Below are positions 31,985 to 43,058 of a stretch of DNA of 64,000 bases, piece after piece (the stretch's first letter is position 1; every line of letters begins with the position of its first letter). This DNA comes from Atkinsonella hypoxylon (taxonomy: Eukaryota; Ascomycota; Sordariomycetes; Hypocreales; Clavicipitaceae). A program made the translations under genes and the position numbers. The DNA is taken from the NCBI GenBank assembly GCA_000729835.1, contig JFHB01000049.1, positions 107,768 to 171,767 of the forward strand. Direction: 5' to 3'. The notes beneath the pieces are model-generated. The model did not search any database. It was not told the DNA's origin and was given only the letters and a program-made list of their open reading frames with translations.

Positions 31985-34944
31985 GGTTTCTTCTTGACGT
32001 CCAAGACGGATCAGCACAACAGGAGTCGACTGCTTCTTGAAAATCAAGTCTTGCTTCAAAGTTCCAAATGATGTGCTTCAGATGTTTGCTGTAAATAGAG
32101 GACATCGACCTCTTTAAAAAGAGGGCATCTGGCATCTCGCCGAGGCCCCTTTCTCAGCTAGGCCTCCTATGTCTCGTAAGCAAGACGAGGCAAAGTCGGA
32201 TGTCCGAGCGAGGAAGTAGATTATGTCACATGGATCTGGAATCGAAGAAAGAACAATAATATCGGGGCTGCCGTGTTTTGCGAGTTGCGATGCAGTACGA
32301 AGTCGTCATGCATTTCAGCTCAACCGTCAGGGTTCCATTGGAGGACTAACAAATCGACTCAGCTGGCCCCTATGCGGTAAATCAAGCTTACAATTCATTA
32401 TGCATTCATTCGTCTACTCGCCGGCCTTCCTTCTCACCATGGACAACGATATTTCGAAACCCCTGCCGGGAATCGACCCCCTTGTTGTCAAATTGGGAAT
32501 GCACGTGAACACAACCCCAACGGCAAGTGTGCGATGTAGTGCAATGCTGCTGAACGTATTTGTCAAAGAAGGAAAAAAAAAAAAGTAAGGTAGTGCCTTG
32601 CAAATCATTTGCAGTGCAAATAAAGCGTGTGTAATTGTGTATTTAGGAGACAATCGGTTTGCCGAGCTGCATCAAGTTGTGGGCACCATCCAATCTAGCC
32701 TGCACATCAAGACCCCTGATCTGAAGTCCCGTCTGCGTAATATGTCCACACAGAAAGACAAGAGTAGTTAATTAGTCTCCTCAGCCCTGTTGTTCACGTC
32801 GGCAACTCTCCGGACACCGCGCCAGCCCTAGTGCGCTGGGCCCTCGGCACCGGCCGCCTCCAGCAATTTTAGCAGAACAACTAGCAGGAAAGAGAACACA
32901 AGGAGAAGGAACGGTTCAGGAAAAGAGCCGTGAGGTTGTGGTAAACTCAAGTGGTAATGGCCAGAATGAGATGAGCCAGTTCTGATGCCGCCGTCTCAAA
33001 CTAGTTTACTTTGGAGTTGTCATTCTTGTCCAGATCTGCACGGATTATGCCTTCGACGGTGACTCATTGCCCTTATGTCCAGAACCAAGTCTCCATCTGT
33101 GGAAATTAATGTTCCCTGGCATTCAAATGCCAGACATGACGTCTTGAAAGTTTAAATTTTGCCTTTGCGGCCCCGTCGGGAAACCCTATGCCAGTAGCAA
33201 TCCCCATGTCTCGACTCGTAGCAAATCTCTTCTGTGCTGAAGACTAACTACAGTTTCATCTTGACAGGGATATTGGACCAATGAAGGTTTGCATGGTTAC
33301 GGGGTACTGCATCTTTTTATATTAAATTGTGCTACAATAATACAATTAGGCAAGAAATACGTAAGGCACAGAGAGCTTCATCGCACGTGTCCTGATGCTC
33401 GCAGGGGTCAAGCCAGCGAGGTCAGCACGAAAAAAAGGGTACATGTAGTCCTATGATTTCTTATCGGCACCAGAAAAGACTTGTTGGTCGCGCGAGCGAT
33501 CCCGCATTTCACAGCCGACTCACTGTTGCCAGATTACACCCCAACCCTGTTTCATTGCACAAAGATATGTAAATTGCCACGTGGGGTCGTGTCATCAGTC
33601 AATGTCTTTCATCGTTCCAAACAGCCTCTTGCGCCCTCAGCCCCCATCGGCATGTGAAAGCAGAACTGCAGAACTGCAGAATTGGAGACGGGCTCATGCA
33701 GTTGCATATGCCTCTACTCACGGTTGCGTTCCCGGGGTGTCTTCATCTCGATCAAGGGTCGGCGTGCCGGCAAAGCGCTTCTTTCCAGTGACGGCCAAAT
33801 TGCTTATTGAATCGCTTAGCACTAGCGCAACGATTAGCGAGAACATGTTTGACATACATGGGCACGCGGACGACAATAAAAGCGCACTTTCGACCCCATT
33901 GGGGGCGAAACTTTTGAGCGTCGGCCCGGGATGGCCGATTAAGTTTTCTCGGGGGATGCGGAAGCGATAATACGAGGCCGTAGTCTAGCGAGTAGTCCAG
34001 CCCTGCCTGCAATGCATGGAGAAGCTCAAGACTTAGGCTACAGGGTTGTGATAATTAGGCTGCCACAGAAATACCGATTTCCAGTTTATCCGCCTTTGAT
34101 CCGGAGGTGCGTGTCGGAACGATATATTGTCTATATTGCTGGCAATCAACATCAATAATCGGCACATCTTGCATGACAGCTGAGACGAATGACGCAAATC
34201 AAGCTATTCCTGACATGAATTGAGAAATGTCAACGCTGTACCTTATCTGCCACAGCCGACAATGGTTATATGCCCTTGTCTTCTCTGGTGAAAAATAGAA
34301 GTGTAGATTTGCAAGCGCTTCTATATCGCGTCGTCCAGTTAATTCTGCTGTGCTCCAGCGTCTTTTTGCTAATGCGTTCTAGCTGGCGTAGAAAACAATA
34401 GAGCGAATGTTTAGGAAGCCAAGAGAAACACGTATAAGCCAGCATTGAAGGTGTCCGCTTGATGGATCGACACGAATGCCGCTTGGTATGTTGACCTCAT
34501 GCCAACTTCGTTCGCCGTCTGATTACCAGGTGCCTGCGACAGCCAGGTTCTGTATAATCATTCCTATCGCATTTATGACTCTTCGCAAGCGCAACCAACG
34601 GGCAAACAACATAGTATCAGCAATGCCACCTAATGCACTAGTTCGATCAGACCAGTTCATGATGAATGTGGAGCCCCAGCTGGTCTTCCATTGACAGAAG
34701 GGTACACGAATGAATCATAGACTTGAGTGATAGTTAGATCCGTCATTGTGTAGGATAAATAAAATGTGTATATGTATATATGAAGAGATTTCATCGCAAT
34801 TCCACAAAAAACTCCGTTATACAAGTGATACACCGTGAATTGAGTTCGCTTGGTTTTCATGCAAGACACGTCTACCGAGGTCGAACAGCGACGTGTTATG
34901 ACTATCGTTTGTCGGGTAGAGGAGTTGTGAATAACAACTCGGTA
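31985..34944. other. Gene-free stretch of 3 kb
   Basis: Upstream of the laccase gene and downstream of the mgr2 gene. Frames at 32223-32588 and 33581-33970 have no domain and no splice context. A poly-A run lies at 32573-32584. Nothing else is supported. Confidence 0.55.
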
Positions 34945-35501
34945 CTAGGATTTATGCCAAGCTGGATTCGCCATCATTACAATCGGTCGTCTTTGTGCGC
35001 GTCTGTACATTTCGTGTAGCTTCGGATCTGCATCAGATCGGATGACGGACCCAATGGACATGAAGAAACTATAATGATGTGAGCTTCAGATGATTCGGCG
35101 GACAAACTTGTTCAGGAGTTTCCTACCCAAAAGTCGTCCCAGATACGGCCATGTATTGCCCTAGTGTTCTCATGATGCCTTGCGTGCCGGCTCCATATCG
35201 GAAGATGTTGACAGTTCCTGTGCATAGATTAGCCAACGCGGGCTGTCGGATATAAGCGAAACAAGCGGTTCGCACCAAAGATGAATCCCATGATAACTCC
35301 GACAGCTGGTCTCAGGTGAGTGGAAAGTCGATCAAGAACGGCAATAAGTGGCTAACATACTTCCGCCCATCATGGCTCCCATCTTGACTGAACATTGTCT
35401 GTTAGCTTACAATCTAAGTAAGAAAGTAGAGCAAGCATACACTTTTCAAAGTTGGAAGGCCCATGTTGCCCACCGGAGGGAATCGCTGCGACGGGAGGCA
35501 T
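34945..35501 (-). CDS. mgr2: Mgr2, TIM23-associated inner-membrane protein
   Basis: Small inner mitochondrial membrane protein that gates lateral release of preproteins at the TIM23 translocase (ROMO1/Mgr2 family). It is invisible as a single open frame: five exons, 35501-35441, 35387-35361, 35305-35276, 35217-35127 and 35068-34945, join in phase to 110 residues, matching the yeast protein's length. The product reads MPPVAAIPSGG, then GPSNFEKFKMGAMMGGTVG, a first membrane helix with GVIMGFIFG, RYGAGTQGIMRTLGQYM, a second helix with SGTTFGFFMSIGSVIR, then a charged tail after RSDADPKLHEM. KMG, the GxxxG helix and the GSVIRSDAD end are family hallmarks. Four introns of 53-58 nt include two mini-exons of 27 and 30 nt. 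Confidence 0.94.
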
Positions 35502-36421
35502 TGTACTGGTCGCACAGTTGAGATTCAGGGTGTAAATGTGAAGATCTGCAAAGAAGTCACTACCTTCGTTATCATTCTGCGAGACCGTTACTTGAGAAGC
35601 TCCAAGATGAACGCTTATGATTGGACAGCAGGTGTATCCGGAAGAACATTATCGCTTTCCGCAAGCCATCACAGTGCGTCACTTTGATAAGTCTGCACCG
35701 TAATATCTATCACGTGAGCAGTGATCATGAGCCGTTAACGAGATTCAGGAGTCATTGCGAGATCAGCAGAGTCTAGCTGATTAATTTCGGTAGATCATGA
35801 ACCTTTAATCATCGAATGTGATCATATTATTAGTGCTTCAATCACCTTTTCTAACCGTGGTTGCTGTGCAAGCAAAGCGCGTCTAGCACAGTACATTTTC
35901 CAGGATAACTGAACACCTCTCTCTCTTTGCAGCGCTTAGTGAGAGACAGGGGTCTGCGCCAGACTCCCTCCCAATCTCCCATTCCAGCTCTCTCCACACC
36001 AGCTTTCCCACCAGATCCCATCGTTCTTTGCTGAACTCCTTCCTGGTAGGTGATAGTTCCATCAAGATGTGCCATCACTGATTTCGTCGACTCAAGTCGC
36101 TCCTTCTCAGCAATCCTGGAAGCGTTGATCGTGGGGAATCTGCAACTATCTCGTTGGCTCCTGCTAACGATTTCTCTGCAGTCAGTGTTCTGCAACCATC
36201 CTCGTGTTTTATCGTCGTACGACAAACGCCACGGTTTTCGAATTCTGGAATTGGAATCTGAGGCGTCTTTATCAACTTTGGCATTGTCCGGGCGACGAAG
36301 TGGTGCGAGTCGATGTCACAATTTGAAGCCGTCTCGCACTGCACGGCTTTCCGACCAGCCGCCATCATAGCATCGGCAAACGGCCTGTCGTCGACTGAAA
36401 ACACTTGTCCGAGCCTTCCTC
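35502..36421. other. Divergent promoter region of mgr2 and the PRO45-like gene
   Basis: 920 nt separating two divergent start codons. Contains several TGATCA/GATCATG words at 35720-35830, but no gene. Part is probably 5' UTR of the FHA gene, which is C/T-rich at about 35910-36010. Confidence 0.55.
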
Positions 36422-38724
36422 ATGACGGCCGTGGCCAGTCCTTCGTCTTTCCCTCAGATCTCTCGGCCAGCATGGGGAACTGCTAGTGGAAACAACCTGA
36501 TGGACCCTGACGAATTGAGAGGCATGTTTGGAACGCGGAAGCAGCTCTCGAGAACCAACTCTGGCTCATCTCTATCTTCCAACTCATCTAATACTTCTGT
36601 TGCTACGAATGGTTCACACTCGAACGGTACGTCTCTCACAGCTGCATCCGATCTGAGCCAGTGGTCTACATCCACTGGGCCTCGCAAAAGGCCCCAGCCA
36701 AAAGGCTTGTGGTCAGCTGGTAAAGCGGAAGTGCAACCGGACTACTCTAGAATACCTCAAAGCCGACCAAACGGTATGGTCGGCCCTTATAATGGCAATC
36801 AAACGGGCGTGGGCCAGAATCAAATGATGCAGCAGCAACAACAGCAAATGATGCGTGGATCGATGGGTGTTGAGCAGTTTCCTCCCGGCCAACCTGTCCT
36901 ATATCTGCTTTCACTCAACGGTACTTTCGAACGCAAAACCATTGCTGTACCTTTCGCTCCCGACAGCTTAAGAATCGGCCGACAGACAAACCAAAAAACT
37001 GTTCCTACCGCGACGAACGGTTTCTTCGATAGCAAGGTTTTGTCCAGGCAACATGCCGAGATATATGCAGAGCGTAACGGTAAAATCTTCATCCGAGATA
37101 TCAAGTCATCTAATGGCACTTTCGTTAACGGAACACGACTATCCCTCGAAAACCGTGAATCAGAACCCCACGAACTGCAGACCGCTGATCATTTAGAGCT
37201 TGGCATCGACATCGTCAGCGAAGACCAGAAGACAGTGGTGCATCATAAGGTAGCAGCTAAAGTCGAGCACGCCGGATTTTTGAGCAACACCAATAATGTT
37301 TTGGATATGAATTTTGGCGACTTGGACCCAGCCAACGGCACCATGATGATACCCAATGGCCCCCTTCAAATGCGAGGCCGACCTGGTGGCAATGCAAACA
37401 TGGGTAATAATGGTGGCAGAATGATGGGCAACGGGGCTATGAACAGTCAAGCCAATGTTATGCCACCACAGCGCTCCTTCTTTTTGGCACCTATTGCTAC
37501 TGATCAGATTCTGAAGCGATTGTCGGTAAGTGCCGCAAATTTCCGACCAACCTTGCTGCAAACTTCCACTAATAACCGTAGACGGAAATGCGCAACGCAA
37601 GGCTACAGGCACAAGATTTGGGGCGAACGAATCAATTTGTCCATACTCTTCTTGGGAAAGAAGGCGTGAAGGACCTGGAAAAACCCCAAATGCGAGAACC
37701 TGCGAAGACGCAACCGTTACAACTTTCCATCCACGGGGCGCTACCATTTCGACCGGATTCGAAGATGAGGTTTTCCGAACCACCGGCACCGCCGCCACAA
37801 CAGCCTTTACCAGAAAAACCCGACGTTCCATCTCTCAGACGTGGTGCGACGGAAAGGTCCAAGTCTGGGTCTCCTAATTCGGGGCTTGCACGACAAGAGA
37901 ACCTCAATCAAGTCATTCAACTGACAGAGGCATTGAATAATGCAAAGCGAGATATCGATACTCAAACAGTGCGGATGCGAGAGCTAGAGGAGATGCTTAA
38001 GAAAGAGCGTGAGGCCCGTGAACTAGCCGAAGGTCTCGCAAAACGGCTGGAAGCATTCGCTAGTATGCAGATGAATGGCCGGATTTCTCCTTCGACCGAT
38101 GAGACTCTTGTTTTGGTATCAGAATCCTATAACGAGATGGAGTCAAAGGGACTGGAAGAATCCGAGCTTGCATTTGAACCGCAAACCAAGATGGAAGAAC
38201 CTATCAAGGATGTTGAAAGATCTTTGCAGTCTCGAATTGATTCCATGGATGAACAAATGAAGGAAATGCGAGATCAGCTTGAGCAATGGAAGCAAAGATG
38301 TGAATCTGCCGAGTCTGAACGGGATAAAAGCCGGAAGTCCCTGGCTGAGGTGGTTCTTCAACTCCGTTCAGAAGAGGCCAGGCGCATTGCTGCCGAAGAG
38401 CGACGACGGTCACGATCACGTCGCAGGGAAGCTTATTCGAAGACAGAAGTTCCAGAACATACTACCCCTTCTTTACTCGCGGCACGCCCCTCTCCTAATA
38501 CCAATGTCAACGAGAGTTCTGTTACCAAGGACGACTCTGATGACAGACCAACGTTGTCAAGAGCAAACACAATTACTCCTCTTTCTTCGCAGAGGAGCTT
38601 CGCGTCCTACGACCAGTCACTTCAAATAGGACTACCGTATGCGTCTATGATTGGCGTAGTACTGATGGGCATGGGTCTCATGGCATACATCAATGGCTGC
38701 AGGCCTCCCCCGCTCCGAGAATAG
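36422..38724 (+). CDS. pro45: FHA-domain tail-anchored protein, PRO45/SLMAP/Far9 type
   Basis: STRIPAK-complex component linking the PP2A-striatin scaffold to nuclear/ER/mitochondrial membranes; in Sordaria, PRO45 is needed for fruiting-body formation and hyphal fusion. Two exons, 36422-37525 and 37582-38724 (56-nt phase-0 intron), give 748 residues. Order: Ser/Thr/Asn-rich start; FHA domain at about residues 160-290 with LRIGRQ (about 183), SRQHAE and SSNGTFVNG, the phosphothreonine-binding residues; Gly/Asn/Met-rich linker; coiled coils (QENLNQVIQLTEALNNAK onward, and ERSLQSRIDSMDEQMKEMRD); Arg/Ser-rich patch; C-terminal membrane segment (ASMIGVVLMGMGLMAYI) ending a few residues before the stop. 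This domain order is that of SLMAP/PRO45. Expected to be constitutive; no special regulation is visible. Confidence 0.92.
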
Positions 38725-40202
38725 AGAAACAATCGTCACTCTGGAAGCGTTTGAAAAAGATTTACCATTGTACACCATACGAGAAAGACCTGCAGCACAT
38801 TTCTACCGCAAACCTTATGAAAATGTTTCAACTTCGTTGCGGACATTTCCGTTAATGTCCACAGTTTGATGATCATAACACCAACTGTCCAATAGCTTTC
38901 AATACAATTCACGACATGAGGAGATGATTATGAGGATAACAGGCTGAGCAATACCCTACTTCCCTTTGTATATTTGTATTTGTGGCATATTTTGTCTTCA
39001 TTTCGACTACTGGAAGATACACGATGAGCTAGAATTTGGTCTGGGTGAAGCTTTAGTCCTGTTGTGGCTTTGGACCCCACGAAAACAAGGAGGCGTTGCA
39101 ATGGACATGTCAGATGTACAAGCGAACTGTCAGGATGATGCTTCGTCAACCAGCAAAGGCCAAGACACTTCCGTTATAGGCGGATGACAAATTTGGTTGT
39201 CTACACACTGTATTTCAGTTCTTTTTGCATAGGAAGCGTTCGGGCCAGCGTTCCGTTCCTTAATGTAACAATGCACCGATCATATTTGCTCTTTGTGCAA
39301 TCCCAGAATCTCGCGGCAGCACCATTACTATTGTGTCGTGTGGTTGAGGTCAACATTGTGCATGTGAAATGTTGAACCGACGGGTTTCAGTACGTCATAC
39401 ATAAAATCAGCCTAATCATGTCGCAGAACTACTGAGAGACTTCGATGAGCCTGACAAGTTCCCCTGTCTGGACTCAATCTACCGTTTCCTCTAAAAGGAG
39501 CATACGTTAAACATGATACCAATGACCTGCACAACTAATCTCATTCGCAACGCATCCTAACAGTGACTGTTATTCATGCAACACGTAAACATTTGTCTTT
39601 CGGAGTGTTTGCGTGAATATTGAACATGCAAAGAGTTAGGAGATGAACACAGCCATGTTCTGGTCCAGTTTTACCATTTTGACTTAGTCTTCGGTGGTCC
39701 CGTAGACCATGGACAGAACGGAATCTTTTTGCTCTATCATCCAATCTTTCAATTATGTTGGACCGAATGCGTCCAAACTCGCGCAGCTTTCTTTCCGCCT
39801 TGGCATTGGTTCAGTGCTTGACCCATTGTCTCAGCTTAACTTGGTCAATGAGGTATTGTGGGAGAGGGTTGAGAGGGCGAGTGTCGGTTTTAGTGGCTGG
39901 CCCAACGACAAAGAGATTATAAGTTTCATGGAATTTCATATTTGTATTTTAGGTTCCTGTTTCTTTAACATGGACACCCGCGACTCTCTTCTCCAGCCAA
40001 AAGGACCGTAGATCTCAAACGAGGGACCCGTTGCAACTTCACGTCCTAGTACCTACTATTGCGCAACAACCCGGATTCTAGTGACAGTCATAGGCTTGCC
40101 AGGTCTGATGATGTAAGAAGAACATAATAAACACCTCCCTATTACAGCATTAATACTGCCTTACCGTTGGTAACAGGCTGGTCATTGTCACTAAAGCCGG
40201 GG

Positions 40203-40263
40203 TTGGCGCGCGGTAATTGCACCGGATCGCACTACCCGGCGGCTCGGCGCGCGGTTGTTCACC
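40203..40263. repeat. Short GC-rich direct repeat
   Basis: GGCGCGCGGT followed by a T/A spacer and (G/T)(C)ACC occurs at 40205-40222 and again at 40246-40263, about 41 bp apart, in an otherwise AT-leaning stretch. Possibly a subterminal repeat of a decayed transposon. Confidence 0.4.
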
Positions 40264-42063
40264 AAAAGTCACTGCCGATCTTTGGCTCTCCTGGTTAGTT
40301 TGATCTACGGATTATAGGTACTCGGCACTATTAAATCAAGCTGTAGATCGCATCTAAGCCCCAGTTTGGTCTAGTCCAGCGAGCTAATGTGCGACCGCAC
40401 TCGTCGCTTTGATCGCGACACCTCGGAGGTAAATACGTATATAAACACGTATAAAGTCTTGGGATTAAAATAAATTCGCCTAAACCGCGACTTATGCTTT
40501 CCTTATAGATTTTCTTCTACCTAATGAATTCAGCTAAAGAGGTCTTCCGAGTTACACTATGTGGTGTTGAAGAGAGAAGGGTATCGTGCACTTAGGCGCA
40601 GGAGACTTCTAGGCCAACATGCTCATTGTTAGGGACGGGGCATGCACAAGAGTGAGGAAGCATGGGCACAACGGATGAGGTTCTTCATACTAGACGCTGG
40701 GTAGCTTCTCTATCATGACGGTTTCAATCTCTGACATCTCCCTCTTCCTGACGCGTACCACCCCACGTGAGTAAGACAAGACAGTACTTTCCCACTTGAC
40801 ATGAATTTAGGCACAGCATGACGGTAACGGTTGTTTCTACACACTCTCGTCACGATTTGAGTGCTATTTACGCCAGGTTGGCGCTCGAAAAATGGGCCCA
40901 AAAGATTTCATGAGCTCTGACATAGCTACTAATAGACTATACCGATCCACAGTCACTCGCCCTTTGGACAAGGACGCCGACTGCCATTTTCTGCGGTGAT
41001 GATTCACTAACACTATACCGTGGCCGAAGTGAGCTGGGGATAAAGATGATCCGGCTATTCACTATGGTCTAACCACTTGGGCAAGCAGGCTGATTGGATC
41101 GCAACCACCTGGGATTCGCCAGCAACGAAGGAGGCCTTTCTGTGTTTTGAAATTGAAGCGGCCCGCTTGATAAACCACTTTCTACCTGGTCATCCGTGGT
41201 ATTTGTCCGACTGGTATAAAAACAAAGGGGGGCAAGGCTATGCAGCCATGGCAACTGACCATCATTCAATGCGACCATCAGTCTGAGCATGCAAAGGGCT
41301 TCTTCGCTTCTTACATGTTATTCGATAGCAGAAGGTTCGCCAGGAGCTTGTAAAAGTGCTCCCACGGTCAGTCACAACACCTTCTGGACGCTGTAGAGCC
41401 CATCTCAGTATGTAATCTGCAAGCTGTCGCAAGAAAAGGTCCGGAATGTATATTTCCTCTGGTATTTATAACGCACTGTGCTCCCTCTCAAGACCGCAAG
41501 TGGGCATTATGATGGCTCTGTTGGCAATGCCGTCATACTCATCATGGTGGCTAGCGGCTATCGCATATTTTCAGCGTAGTTTCTGCAGAATTTCCGAGTC
41601 CCAGCTTGAGCCAAGTCAGTTGTTAGCAGTTGTATTCAAATGTGGAGAGGGGATGGAATCCTTCAGGTCCGATTGCGGAATAAACCATGTAATGGAATGT
41701 TTGTGTAACTTGGGATGACCCCGATATCCACAGTTTGAAGTCTGTTTTCTCCGTAGCGTATTTCCGATTCCACGTTTCAATGGGCCATAGTTAGTTAGTG
41801 CAGTGATCGTCATTCGTAGTACCAAAGGGGCTCGTCACCGTGAAAGGGGCATGCGAATAAATCATGCCTTATACTTTGGTACAATTCAGTTGTTCTGGAT
41901 TTGTAACCAGTTGGTTCTAATTTGTGCATCTAGCTGGCTGTCAAGTTTTTGTAGAACTTCAGTGGGTTTAATATACCAACGCCACTCTGTCCAAAACATC
42001 ATTCGCCCCGTCTGCCCATCAAGAGCAGGCAGATAGGGTTCCCAATGTGCTAAACTCGGGCTG

Positions 42064-42120
42064 CGGCACGGAGCAGGAACTCCGTGCCGGAACTCTATAC
42101 CTCGATCGATCGATCGATCG
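42064..42120. repeat. Perfect 10-bp hairpin plus CGAT tract
   Basis: CGGCACGGAG (42064-42073) and CTCCGTGCCG (42080-42089) are perfect reverse complements around a 6-nt loop. A run of CGATCGATCGATCGATCG follows at 42103-42120. Located about 940-1,000 nt upstream of the giant gene's ATG. Confidence 0.8.
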
Positions 42121-43058
42121 TCCCGTCATTCCAGGCTCCACCGTTATCTAATGTCCGCATCCGGCTGACTTGCTGATATTTATACTCAGCTGGATGCATG
42201 GCCTGCAGCTACGCCACCGGATTGGCGTACTCTAAACTGAATCGAATTTTCAGAGTCCAAGTTGAAACGCTGTCCATTATTGTGAAGACAATAATGAGAA
42301 GTCTATGACCATCTTAGGACCAACTCATGCCGATTATCCTCGTCCGAACACAAATTGTCTTTCTCCTGAAATTCTCAAACATGAAAGTCTGGGACAGTCC
42401 TTTAAATTCTTCAAATCAAGCATCCATCGCGAGTGCCTGTTCCATGTTCCACCAAGAATGAACACAATATATATACCCTATTATGGAATTTGTAATATCT
42501 GTGCAATTAATAGCTTTGGCTCAATGGTTCCCCTAGCCCAGGTTGAAATTCACTGGCACACGTCTATGGCTTCTATTTCTGCGGCTTGTGGAGCAAGGCT
42601 GTATGCCAAATTTTTATCGTTCGAAACTTCTGGCTGGAGACTGGTCAAATATCTAATATCAGTTAAGCTCAACAATGCACCTTTTGATTATGAGAAAGTT
42701 GGCAAGCCGCATCCGGAACATGGACGAGTTCAAAAAACTCGAGAACCACGCCACGACTCAGTGGGTCTAGAGGCCGGACGGCAAGAGGGAAACAGGACTT
42801 AAACCCTCCGATTGCAGTTCTAACCGAAAGGGGGTCATACTACTTGATAGAAAGTGACGTTCAAGGAATCTCCATCGTAGACAGACTGGGAATTATTGAG
42901 AGGGGCAGGCAGTTAGTTTTACATAATCATAATCGGTCTCTTGGATGCGGCTAAATGCCAAGTGTGCCCGTAGTATTTCTACCATGGTGCATGATTTTCT
43001 ACTGCTGCGTCCCTTTTTACTGATACCTTCCAGCTTAGCAGCATAAGACGCTGCAAAT

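Larger units (their letters stand above)
38725..43058. other. Gene-free stretch of 4.3 kb upstream of the giant gene
   Basis: No frame above 165 codons and none with a domain. The largest (42305-42802) ends 256 nt before the giant gene and lacks any recognisable feature. It holds a short GC-rich direct repeat at 40203-40263, a strong hairpin at 42064-42089 and a CGAT run at 42103-42120. Sequence between 40000 and 40560 looks like old repeat DNA (mixed GC-rich and TA-rich blocks), without an identifiable parent. Confidence 0.5.

Noticed and set aside
32223..33970. Plus-strand frames of 121 and 129 codons upstream of the laccase gene.
   Set aside because: No domain, no consistent splice context, and one ends in a poly-A-coded Lys run.
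42305..42802. 165-codon plus-strand frame upstream of the giant gene.
   Set aside because: No domain, no signal peptide, ordinary composition for non-coding sequence and no neighbour in frame. More likely promoter or UTR sequence.
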